Of a DNA stretch of 32,858 nt, positions 16,328 through 24,101 are shown one piece after another. The first letter of the stretch is position 1. Each line of letters opens with the position of its first letter. The position numbers were made by a program, and so were the translations under genes. The notes under the pieces are model-generated. The model had not been told where the DNA came from, searched no databases, and was given only the letters and a program-made list of their open reading frames with translations. The stretch covers positions 1 through 32,858 of the forward strand of contig JAGVCC010000258.1 in NCBI GenBank assembly GCA_020059395.1, written 5' to 3'. Source of the stretch: Chitinophagales bacterium (GTDB taxonomy: Bacteria > Bacteroidota > Bacteroidia > Chitinophagales > Chitinophagaceae).

Positions 16328-16657
16328 ACGTGTGTTGGTTTATTTATTAATTTACCCTAGAGAACTTTTTTCTAAAACAAAAAACGGCTAAGGCTGCATG
16401 ATGCAATAACAGGCCCATGAGAGCTTTGAGAAGGGCAGCGAACGCAGATATAAATCCAGCTTTTAGTTTTAGTACTGGCAAACTTAATGAAAATAACCTA
16501 TTGCCCGGTAAAATTTTCACATCTTTTTATGTGCCGCTTTTTTTTTCTTTCAACCTGCCCCTGTATAGCTTCATTTTTTTTGACATTCCAAAACGCAACC
16601 CCTACCTTTGCAGCCGGAAAAAAAAGCCTTTTTTATAATTTTTTTAGATACATTATT
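16328..16657. other. Divergent intergenic region between M36 peptidase and atpA
   Basis: 330 bp without a gene. The right part holds the atpA promoter and leader. In the left 250 bp I see no TAnnTTTG box for the peptidase gene and no hairpin. An open frame upstream of the atpA ATG (from 16487) has no family similarity and is discarded. Confidence 0.5.
16579..16610 (+). promoter_or_regulatory. atpA promoter (-33 TTTG, -7 TACCTTTG)
   Basis: TTTG at 16579-16582, a 20-bp spacer, then TACCTTTG at 16603-16610: a textbook Bacteroidota vegetative promoter. The leader to the atpA ATG is about 40 nt. Confidence 0.8.
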
Positions 16658-18235
16658 ATGGTAGAAATTAAACCAGATGAGATTTCTGCGATTCTTCGCC
16701 AGCAACTCAATAACTTCAATGCATCTGCAAGCCTTGAAGAAGTAGGAACTGTTTTACAGGTAGGTGATGGTATTGCCCGTATTTATGGATTGAACAACGT
16801 ACGCAGCGGTGAGCTGGTTGAATTTGACAATGGGGTTAAAGCAATTGCCCTTAACCTTGAAGAAGATAATGTAGGTGTAGTGTTAATGGGCGACAGCAGT
16901 GAAATTAAAGAAGGCGATAAAGTAAAACGTACCGGCCAGATTGCCTCTATTAAAGTAGGTGAAGGAATGAGCGGCCGTGTTATTAATACACTGGGCGAAC
17001 CTATAGATGGTAAAGGCCCTATTGCTGGTGAACTGTATGAAATGCCGCTGGAGCGTAAAGCACCGGGTGTAATTTTCAGGGAGCCTGTAAAAGAACCACT
17101 GCAAACAGGTATTAAGGCAATTGATGCCATGATTCCTATTGGCCGTGGACAAAGAGAACTGGTAATTGGTGACCGTCAAACTGGTAAAACTGCTATTTGT
17201 GTTGATACCATTATCAATCAAAAAGAATTTTATGCAGCGGGAAAACCGGTTTACTGTATATATGTGGCTATTGGGCAAAAAGCCAGTACCATTGCGGGTA
17301 TTATGAAAACGCTGGAAGAGCATGGCGCTATGGCTTATACAACTATTGTTGCGGCCTCTGCATCTGACCCTGCTCCTTTGCAGTTTTACGCTCCTTTTGC
17401 CGGTGCTGCCATTGGCGAATTTTTCCGTGATACCGGTCGTCCTGCTTTAATTATTTATGATGATCTTTCTAAACAGGCGGTAGCATACCGTGAGGTATCA
17501 TTATTATTGCGCCGTCCGCCGGGCCGTGAGGCCTATCCTGGTGATGTATTCTATCTGCACAGTCGTTTGTTAGAGAGAGCTGCTAAAGTTATCAGCCGTG
17601 ATGATATTGCAAAACAAATGAACGATTTGCCAGAATCAATTAAGCATTTAGTAAAAGGTGGTGGTTCGTTAACAGCATTGCCTGTTATTGAAACACAAGC
17701 TGGTGACGTTTCTGCCTATATTCCTACAAACGTAATTTCTATTACCGACGGACAAATATTTTTGGAAGGTAACCTGTTTAATGCTGGTATACGCCCTGCT
17801 ATTAACGTGGGTATCAGCGTAAGTCGTGTGGGTGGTAATGCGCAGATTAAATCAATGAAAAAAGTTTCTGGTACACTTAAACTTGATCAGGCGCTTTACC
17901 GTGAACTGGAAGCCTTTAGTAAATTTGGTGGCGACCTTGATGCTGCTACCAAAAACGTAATTGATAAAGGCGCTCGTAACGTGGAAATTTTAAAACAGGC
18001 CCAATACTCACCATTTTCAGTAGAAAAACAAGTAGCTATTATTTATTTGGGTACACAGGGTTTATTAAAAAATGTGGCTGTTAAAAATGTAAAAGCATTT
18101 GAGGAGCACTTTTTATTAGAGCTAGAAAATAAACACCCTGAGATTTTAGCTGAGTTTAAAAAAGGTGGTTTGCCAGAAGAAGGGTTGAAGAAAGTAACAG
18201 AATTGGCTGCCGGGTTAGCGGCGCAATACAAGTAA
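16658..18235 (+). CDS. atpA: F1F0 ATP synthase subunit alpha
   Basis: Non-catalytic nucleotide-binding subunit of the F1 sector that builds ATP from the proton gradient. 525 residues, typical for Bacteroidota. Walker A GDRQTGKT lies at 171-178 after IGRGQREL. The [29 protein letters not shown] segment and the alpha signature around [17 protein letters not shown] are both present. The start is ATG 16658 ([13 protein letters not shown], the normal N-terminus); the open frame reaches back to 16487 but that extension is not alpha-like. Unusually, no other atp gene is beside it: upstream is a divergent peptidase gene and downstream a terminator and an unrelated gene. It has its own strong promoter and terminator, so alpha must be coordinated with the other subunits from a separate locus. 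Confidence 0.97.
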   Translation: MVEIKPDEISAILRQQLNNFNASASLEEVGTVLQVGDGIARIYGLNNVRSGELVEFDNGVKAIALNLEEDNVGVVLMGDSSEIKEGDKVKRTGQIASIKVGEGMSGRVINTLGEPIDGKGPIAGELYEMPLERKAPGVIFREPVKEPLQTGIKAIDAMIPIGRGQRELVIGDRQTGKTAICVDTIINQKEFYAAGKPVYCIYVAIGQKASTIAGIMKTLEEHGAMAYTTIVAASASDPAPLQFYAPFAGAAIGEFFRDTGRPALIIYDDLSKQAVAYREVSLLLRRPPGREAYPGDVFYLHSRLLERAAKVISRDDIAKQMNDLPESIKHLVKGGGSLTALPVIETQAGDVSAYIPTNVISITDGQIFLEGNLFNAGIRPAINVGISVSRVGGNAQIKSMKKVSGTLKLDQALYRELEAFSKFGGDLDAATKNVIDKGARNVEILKQAQYSPFSVEKQVAIIYLGTQGLLKNVAVKNVKAFEEHFLLELENKHPEILAEFKKGGLPEEGLKKVTELAAGLAAQYK

Positions 18236-18246
18236 ATCGATAATTA

Positions 18247-18298
18247 ATTTTAATAAAAAAAGGGTTCAGAAATTTCTGAACCCTTTTTTTATTAAAAT
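18247..18298. terminator. atpA terminator (52-bp perfect palindrome)
   Basis: The core AAAAAAAGGGTTCAGAAA and its reverse complement join without a spacer and extend with A/T pairs to 52 bp. It starts 11 bp after the atpA stop and works in either direction. Confidence 0.88.
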
Positions 18299-18375
18299 AT
18301 TTTTACAAAAGTGAGGGATAATAATATTGTAGTAAATTTATGAGGTGACTTAAAAGCAGTTACATTATATGTCGC

Positions 18376-18924
18376 ATGGCAAAATTGAACTATAAAACAA
18401 CCGTGAGTTCTTTTTTATTTGCACTTTTCCTAACACCTTTAGGGTTATTTGGTCAGTTAGTGCCGGTAATTAAAAAGTCTTATGTATATTATAGCATTGC
18501 ACCAAAATATGTATCTCCAAAAGGTGGCGTTGCTGAAATTATTGAACTTGATTCGGGAAAAATAATTTCAATACCTGAAAAAGTAGCAGGAAAAGATACC
18601 AGCATTTTTATTTACATTGAAACCTCCACAAAAAAAATTAAGTGGATAGCTGCACAACAGGGTGATTTTCTTTTTTCAATTACCCCTGTTTTGATACAAA
18701 GCCCATTAGAACCAGGCTTTTTAAATGGCGGCGGCCCAATAATTATTTCTGCAAAAAAAGGATGTTATTTATTTGCTTTACAATTGGTAAAAAAAACACA
18801 ACAAGTAATTAAAGGAATATGGACGCTAACTAAACCTATTACTATAAAAGGGACTTACGCTAACAAAAACATTACATTAAAAACCGCCTCTCCAAAGCAG
18901 ATTTTTATTACCCCGCCTTCATAA
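18376..18924 (+). CDS. Small exported protein, unknown function
   Basis: A 182-residue protein with an N-terminal signal peptide (hydrophobic segment about 11-26, FLFALFLTPLGLFGQ). The mature part is beta-rich, Lys/Ile-rich and basic, with one Cys near residue 136 and a Gly cluster (NGGGPIIIS) near 123-131. No motif or family was recognised. It has no T9SS tail and no lipobox, so it is probably periplasmic. The chosen ATG gives a convincing signal peptide. It stands alone, after the atpA terminator and 124 bp before the BNR protein gene, with which it could be co-transcribed since no terminator was seen between them. Confidence 0.65.
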   Translation: MAKLNYKTTVSSFLFALFLTPLGLFGQLVPVIKKSYVYYSIAPKYVSPKGGVAEIIELDSGKIISIPEKVAGKDTSIFIYIETSTKKIKWIAAQQGDFLFSITPVLIQSPLEPGFLNGGGPIIISAKKGCYLFALQLVKKTQQVIKGIWTLTKPITIKGTYANKNITLKTASPKQIFITPPS

Positions 18925-19048
18925 TTCTAATATATATCTTCCAGCTATAAATAGGCTTTTACATTATCCTACCTATGTGCAGAATTTTTTTTAGCTATTC
19001 ACATTATATTTATTAATATTGATAAACCTTAAAATTAAAAACAAGTTT

Positions 19049-22000
19049 ATGTCCACCGCCGCCTTTTATCCGCCAAAATTTATCCAAGGAAATATTTTAC
19101 TACAAAGCAAATATTTTCTTTTAGCTACATTACTTGCGTCTATAACAATTAGTTTTGGTAATGCCCAGCAACTGCAAAAAAAAGTACAAGCGAAAAATCC
19201 TACTACTAAGCCTGCAAACAATTTTGCTTTTGCAACAAGGATACCAGAAAAAAAACCATCTATTTTAACCATTGATAAAGAAAAAAGGGTAAAAGAAAAA
19301 CAAGCGTCTGTAGGTGAAAGAGAATTATTTGAATTTGAAATGTTAAGAGACCCTGCTACTGGTAAAATCCCCCGCATGGCAAGGAAAAATGCATTTGATG
19401 CAGCTAAAATAACACCCACATACGAATCTGCCACCTTGGGCCCGCTTGGCGTACTTTCTGTAACACCAAAGGGACCCACCAATTTAGGCGGAAGAACACG
19501 GGCCCTTGGCATTGATGTTAGAAATGATAATGTTATGATTGCCGGCAGTGTAAGCTCCGGTGTATACCGTACAACCAATGGAGGTACATCATGGACAAGA
19601 GTAGTACCAGTTGGTCAGGTTCACAATATAGTGTCTATAGCGCAAGATCCCCGTCCGGGTTTTCAGGATATTTGGTATTTTGGCACAGGTGAATCAAGCG
19701 GAAATTCTACCAGCTTAGGCTCCACTTATTTTGGTTCTGGTATATGGAAATCTACAGATAATGGTGTTACATGGGCCCAATTAGCTAGCACAGCAAGTGC
19801 TATAGAATCATATACTGTTGCTTTTGATTTTGTGCATAAAATTGCAGTTGACCCCACTAACGGAAATGTTTATGCTGCCGCCAGTAATACCATCCAACGC
19901 TCTACAGATGGAGGAACATCATGGACTACTGTATTAGGAACTTTAGCTAACGCCGGATATACTGATGTAATAGTTACACCAGCCGGCAGGGTATACGCAG
20001 CTTTTACAGGTGGTGATGCAAGTAACGGCGTGTGGACTTCTGCAACAGGTGCTTCGGGTACATGGGGTACCCGTATTGCCGGCACAGGTGGTGTACCGAG
20101 CCATGCTAACTGGAATGCACAAAGTACATACGGAAGAGTAGTACTTGCTTATGCACCATCAAGCACCAATATTGTTTATGCACTTTATTGGAATAATTTA
20201 AGCTTCGGATGCCCAGGCGGACTGCCCGAAGCTGAACTTTATAGATGGGACCAGACCTTAAACACATGGACTGATTTATCTGCAAATTTACCAAATGAAG
20301 GAGTTTGCCATGTTGGTAACGACCCATTTGCTGCCCAAGGTGGTTATGATTTAGTGTTAACTGTGAAACCTGATAACGCAAATACAGTTTTTATAGGCGG
20401 TACAAATATTTACCGTTCTACCAACGGATTTACAAGTACTGCTGCCACTACACGAATTGGCGGATATAATGCAGCCGGCAGCTACGCACTTTACCCTAAT
20501 TCTCATCCTGATATTCATACTTTGGTTTTTGGTGCTGGCAGTAATAGTATTTTATATTCTGGTAACGATGGGGGTATACAAAAAGCAGATATAACAGCAG
20601 GTTCTGTAACATGGACACCACTAAATAATGACTATGTAACTTATCAATACTATCATGCAGATATTTTACCAGTAGGTGGCAGCGATATTTTTGTTGGTGG
20701 CGCTCAAGATAATGGCACTACTTTGAATACAGGTAGTACTACCGCAAGCTCAATACTCGGTGGCGATGGGGTAGCTACCGGCTTTATTTCTTACACAAAC
20801 CCTACTTCATTTAATATTATAGCGGGTACTCAAGATGGGAACCTTGTGAGGCTTACTGGACCAAGCTTAGGTTTTGGTGGTATCGTGCCGGCAGGCTCTT
20901 CAAGTATTTTTGTTACCTATTTTAACTTAGATCAGGATAACACAAACAATTTATTTTATGCAGGACTATCATCTCTTTACCGTACAAGAATTGCAAGTAC
21001 CATTTCCGCAGGTACTGTCACTGGTAATGCTGCCACAGGTTGGGAGTTAATGGCTAGTGCTGGCATATCAGGAAATATTAGAAGCCTGGCAACCTCAAGA
21101 AACAAAACATATGCAGATGCGCCGTACTCGGCATCCAATGTGAACAGGAAACTATACATAGGCACTTCTACCGGAAGAGTATACAGATTAAATGATCCTG
21201 CTTTTGTGTCATCAGCAACTGCTGCTGTTGATATTTCTCCCGTTGGATTTCCAGCTGCTATTGTTAGCTCAATTTCTATCAATCCATCTGACGACAACGA
21301 AATACTGATTACTTATTCTAACTATGGTGTAAATAGCGTTTACCACACTACTAATGCAAATGCAGCCACACCAACATGGACAGTTGTAGAAGGACCAGCA
21401 GGCTCTGCGGTACAACTTGCCTCTGCCCGTTCATCTGCCATTGTAAAAGTTTTGGGTGTTACAGAATATTTTGTTGGTACTTCTACCGGCCTATATACCA
21501 CTACTACTTTAAGTGGTGCTACCACCGCCTGGACCAAAGTTGGAACCTCGGAAATTAATTTTGCTGTGGTAAGCCAATTAAGATACCGTCCGGCAGATAA
21601 CAAAATACTGGCGGCTACACATGGTAATGGTTTCTTTTTAATAACACTCAGCGATCCTTTTGTGCTTGCCACTAAATTGCAGAGTTTTAATGCTGTTAAA
21701 CAAGGCGACAATGCTTTAATTAACTGGAGGGTAGGTTATTCCAGCACAGCTAAAACATTTGAAGTTTTAGAAAGTACAGACGGAAGAAATTTCGTCAAAC
21801 TAAAAACAATTGATGCGATAACTAATAATGCTGATTATAGTACAGTTGATACTGACTTATCACCTGGGGTTAATTATTATAAGCTTAAAATTACAGATGC
21901 AAATGGGTCTGTTAGCCATAGTAATACCGCTGTAGTGTTTAACAAGTACGGTGGTTTTGAAGTTATCAGCATGATTCCTACTTTAGTAAACAGCACTTCT

Positions 22001-22210
22001 GTAATAAGCATTGCAAGTCATAAAAAAGGAAAAGGCAGCCTAATTGTAATAGATGCTCAGGGTAAACAGATATACCATCAGGAAATTACCTTACTGGCAG
22101 GAAACAATAATTACAATTTGAATTTTGCAAATCTTTCTTCTGGTGCTTATTATATTTACGCCGAAAGCCAGGATGGCAAATCGAATATTACCCGTTTTGT
22201 AAAGGATTAA
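19049..22210 (+). CDS. Secreted BNR/sortilin-like repeat protein with T9SS C-terminal domain
   Basis: A 1053-residue exported protein. The N-terminal membrane-targeting segment (about 22-42, YFLLATLLASITISFGNAQ) has an unusually long preceding N-region. The body is a predicted beta-propeller built from Asp-box/BNR repeats of the sortilin-VPS10/sialidase type: VYRTTNGGTSWTRV (about 171), IWKSTDNGVTWAQL (about 231), IQRSTDGGTSWTTV (about 281) and more degenerate ones later. A fibronectin-like segment (FEVLESTDGRNFVKL) near 910 leads to a C-terminal T9SS sorting domain ending SSGAYYIYAESQ...FVKD. No sialidase catalytic residues are evident, so a binding or structural surface role is more likely than hydrolysis. 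Start ATG 19049 is preferred to the TTG at 19019. It is followed by its own terminator. Confidence 0.88.
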   Translation: MSTAAFYPPKFIQGNILLQSKYFLLATLLASITISFGNAQQLQKKVQAKNPTTKPANNFAFATRIPEKKPSILTIDKEKRVKEKQASVGERELFEFEMLRDPATGKIPRMARKNAFDAAKITPTYESATLGPLGVLSVTPKGPTNLGGRTRALGIDVRNDNVMIAGSVSSGVYRTTNGGTSWTRVVPVGQVHNIVSIAQDPRPGFQDIWYFGTGESSGNSTSLGSTYFGSGIWKSTDNGVTWAQLASTASAIESYTVAFDFVHKIAVDPTNGNVYAAASNTIQRSTDGGTSWTTVLGTLANAGYTDVIVTPAGRVYAAFTGGDASNGVWTSATGASGTWGTRIAGTGGVPSHANWNAQSTYGRVVLAYAPSSTNIVYALYWNNLSFGCPGGLPEAELYRWDQTLNTWTDLSANLPNEGVCHVGNDPFAAQGGYDLVLTVKPDNANTVFIGGTNIYRSTNGFTSTAATTRIGGYNAAGSYALYPNSHPDIHTLVFGAGSNSILYSGNDGGIQKADITAGSVTWTPLNNDYVTYQYYHADILPVGGSDIFVGGAQDNGTTLNTGSTTASSILGGDGVATGFISYTNPTSFNIIAGTQDGNLVRLTGPSLGFGGIVPAGSSSIFVTYFNLDQDNTNNLFYAGLSSLYRTRIASTISAGTVTGNAATGWELMASAGISGNIRSLATSRNKTYADAPYSASNVNRKLYIGTSTGRVYRLNDPAFVSSATAAVDISPVGFPAAIVSSISINPSDDNEILITYSNYGVNSVYHTTNANAATPTWTVVEGPAGSAVQLASARSSAIVKVLGVTEYFVGTSTGLYTTTTLSGATTAWTKVGTSEINFAVVSQLRYRPADNKILAATHGNGFFLITLSDPFVLATKLQSFNAVKQGDNALINWRVGYSSTAKTFEVLESTDGRNFVKLKTIDAITNNADYSTVDTDLSPGVNYYKLKITDANGSVSHSNTAVVFNKYGGFEVISMIPTLVNSTSVISIASHKKGKGSLIVIDAQGKQIYHQEITLLAGNNNYNLNFANLSSGAYYIYAESQDGKSNITRFVKD

Positions 22211-22224
22211 AAACTTTAGTTAAC

Positions 22225-22267
22225 TATAAAAGCAAACGCCTGCAAATTGCAGGCGTTTGCTTTTATA
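22225..22267 (+). terminator. Terminator of the BNR protein gene
   Basis: Stem TATAAAAGCAAACGCCTGCAA with its reverse complement, ending in TTTTATA, 14 bp after the stop codon. Confidence 0.85.
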
Positions 22268-22554
22268 AAGTGTTTAGAGTTAAAGTAGATTTTTGGCTTC
22301 TAGTTTAAATTTCGGCACTGTTAATTTCGCAACCCCTAATTCGTCGTTTTAAATCATTTATACTTATCGTGAATTACTTAGAACAGTATACATCCGAAGC
22401 CGTTGTATAGCCTGAAAAAAATTACTGTTGTAAACTAATCATCGATGAAAAAAAAGAGTTAAAAATGATTGTGTAGCATCAGCTATATAATAACCAGAAA
22501 GCTTAAAAACATAAGTAGAATAACACAATTATTTATGTAATATTAAATTTACAA
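22268..22554. other. Non-coding gap between two convergent genes
   Basis: About 290 bp between the terminators of two convergent genes. It is AT-rich, with no open frame of useful length, no promoter-like box with a plausible target, and no repeat matching other parts of the window. Nothing recognised. Confidence 0.5.
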
Positions 22555-22584
22555 AAAAGCCGCCAGTAAATACCGGCGGCTTTT
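22555..22584 (-). terminator. Terminator of the TonB receptor/lipoprotein operon
   Basis: Stem AAAAGCCGCC pairs with GGCGGCTTTT around a 10-base loop. On the minus strand it is followed by further T residues. It lies 23 bp after the lipoprotein stop. Confidence 0.85.
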
Positions 22585-22607
22585 CTTTATTCAATGATAA
22601 TATCCAA

Positions 22608-24071
22608 TCAATTAAACCTCGTCCATCCTTTCCACCAGCTTGCCAGTGCACCAGAGGGTGCAACAGCGCCTATAAAATTAGTTGGGGTAAAGAAAGGATC
22701 TGCAACTTTTGCATGAGCAAAACTTGCCCTTGGTGTTATAGTACCGGAAATAGTACCCACTATACTTGAAGCGTTACCAAAAGGAGTTGGGTCTGGTGCT
22801 TCATAATTAAAAGGCTGAATAAACAGATTGACTGGCAATGTTCCATTTAATATGGTGTTTGCCTGTGAGGCTCCTTTAAAATAAGTTACTAAATCTGCTG
22901 TTGTATACGCAGAACCTGATGGTGCAGAATATTTAATACTGTCAGTGTTACCGCCTAAAAATATATTGGCAAGTACCACACCTGTACCAACATTAGCGCC
23001 TGTAGGTGTACCAGTTGTACCATCCACATCAATACCTAGGGGCCAGCCAACAATTACAGAATTGAATAAAGACATTTCTGAGTTTCTTCTGATGTGTGCA
23101 CCAGCCCTGTACAATGAGCTGCCTACATTTGAAGCAGTAGCCCTTGGGCCAATAGCCGTCATGTTACTAAAAACTACCGAAGTTTTTGGTGTTACAGTGG
23201 TGCCGCCGGCATTGTTGTCGCTTTCAAAAGCTTCAGATCTTGAAGCATCTGCAATAACCGAATCTCTTATTGATAATCCAAACTGCACTTTACCGCTGTA
23301 GCCATTGTCCGTATCAAAATCATCATCCTGTGTTTTGTAAGCTACCAGATATTTACAGTTTACTGTACCACCAAACCATTCAAAAGCATCGTCTTTAGCA
23401 AGGTAAGTTTGTACATTTTCTATAACAGTTTTGTTGCCAACAGCAGCCATAGTTAAGCTGTTAATTTCTTTATCTGGCTGAAAGGCGTAACCTGCATATT
23501 CAATTCTTACATAGCGTAAAACACCTGAGCTGTCATTAGCAACAGCAGCAGGCACTGCAGCATCACCGCTGCCGGCAAGGCCATCGCCATTTGAATTATT
23601 TACACCACCTTCTACTTCAAATAAACCTGCAGTTCCGTTAAAGCTGGTGTTAATGGGTGCTTTACCACAAATAATTAAACCACCCCAGTCGCCACTTTGT
23701 GGGTTAGGGCTGGCAGATGTAAACACAATTGGATCAAGTGCTGTACCATTTGCTACAATTTTTGCACCACGGGTTATAATAAGTGCAGCAACATCGCTGC
23801 CACTAAAAGAACCTTTAATGGTGGTACCAGCCTCTATAGTTAATGTTTTATTATTAGCTATATAAACTAAGCCTTTTAATATGTAGGTGTTTGCTTTTTT
23901 AAATATAGTGTCTGATGTAATGCGTCCTTCTACAGTTATTGTTTGGCCTGTACTGCCGCCACCACCGGTGTTGATGGTAACTATCTGAATTTGCCCGTCT
24001 GTTTCAATCTTTCTGCAAGCAGTATTGCTTAAAGCAGCAATTGCAAACAGCATTAAAATGTACTTTTTCAT
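22608..24071 (-). CDS. Predicted beta-helix lipoprotein, partner of the TonB receptor
   Basis: A 487-residue protein with a lipoprotein-type signal (MKKYILMLFAIAALSNTAC, Cys19, loose lipobox). The mature protein starts with a Gly-rich linker (NTGGGGSTGQT). It continues with strand-turn units typical of a right-handed parallel beta-helix (TLTIEAGTTIKGSF, ALIITRGAKIVANGT, VIENVQTYLAKDDAFEWFGG). Acid-rich loops such as QDDDFDTDNGYSG might bind metal. It begins 30 bp after the TonB receptor stop, so the two form an operon. Comparable receptor-lipoprotein pairs in Bacteroidota serve as capture and transport units. The neighbouring porin and PiT genes suggest a phosphorus-containing ligand, which is inference. 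It does not resemble SusD. The exact function is unknown. Confidence 0.78.
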   Translation of the reverse strand: MKKYILMLFAIAALSNTACRKIETDGQIQIVTINTGGGGSTGQTITVEGRITSDTIFKKANTYILKGLVYIANNKTLTIEAGTTIKGSFSGSDVAALIITRGAKIVANGTALDPIVFTSASPNPQSGDWGGLIICGKAPINTSFNGTAGLFEVEGGVNNSNGDGLAGSGDAAVPAAVANDSSGVLRYVRIEYAGYAFQPDKEINSLTMAAVGNKTVIENVQTYLAKDDAFEWFGGTVNCKYLVAYKTQDDDFDTDNGYSGKVQFGLSIRDSVIADASRSEAFESDNNAGGTTVTPKTSVVFSNMTAIGPRATASNVGSSLYRAGAHIRRNSEMSLFNSVIVGWPLGIDVDGTTGTPTGANVGTGVVLANIFLGGNTDSIKYSAPSGSAYTTADLVTYFKGASQANTILNGTLPVNLFIQPFNYEAPDPTPFGNASSIVGTISGTITPRASFAHAKVADPFFTPTNFIGAVAPSGALASWWKGWTRFN

Positions 24072-24101
24072 GTTTGTTTTTATGTTTTAAATAGTTATAA
24101 A

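Noticed and set aside
16487-16657. 57-codon N-terminal extension of atpA
   Set aside because: The extension covers the promoter and is unlike any alpha subunit N-terminus.
18247-18298. 52-bp palindrome as an attachment or regulatory site
   Set aside because: Its position 11 bp after atpA and its flanking T run fit an ordinary intrinsic terminator.
22268-22554. Possible small RNA in the gap between convergent genes
   Set aside because: No promoter box with a following terminator and no stable structure was found.
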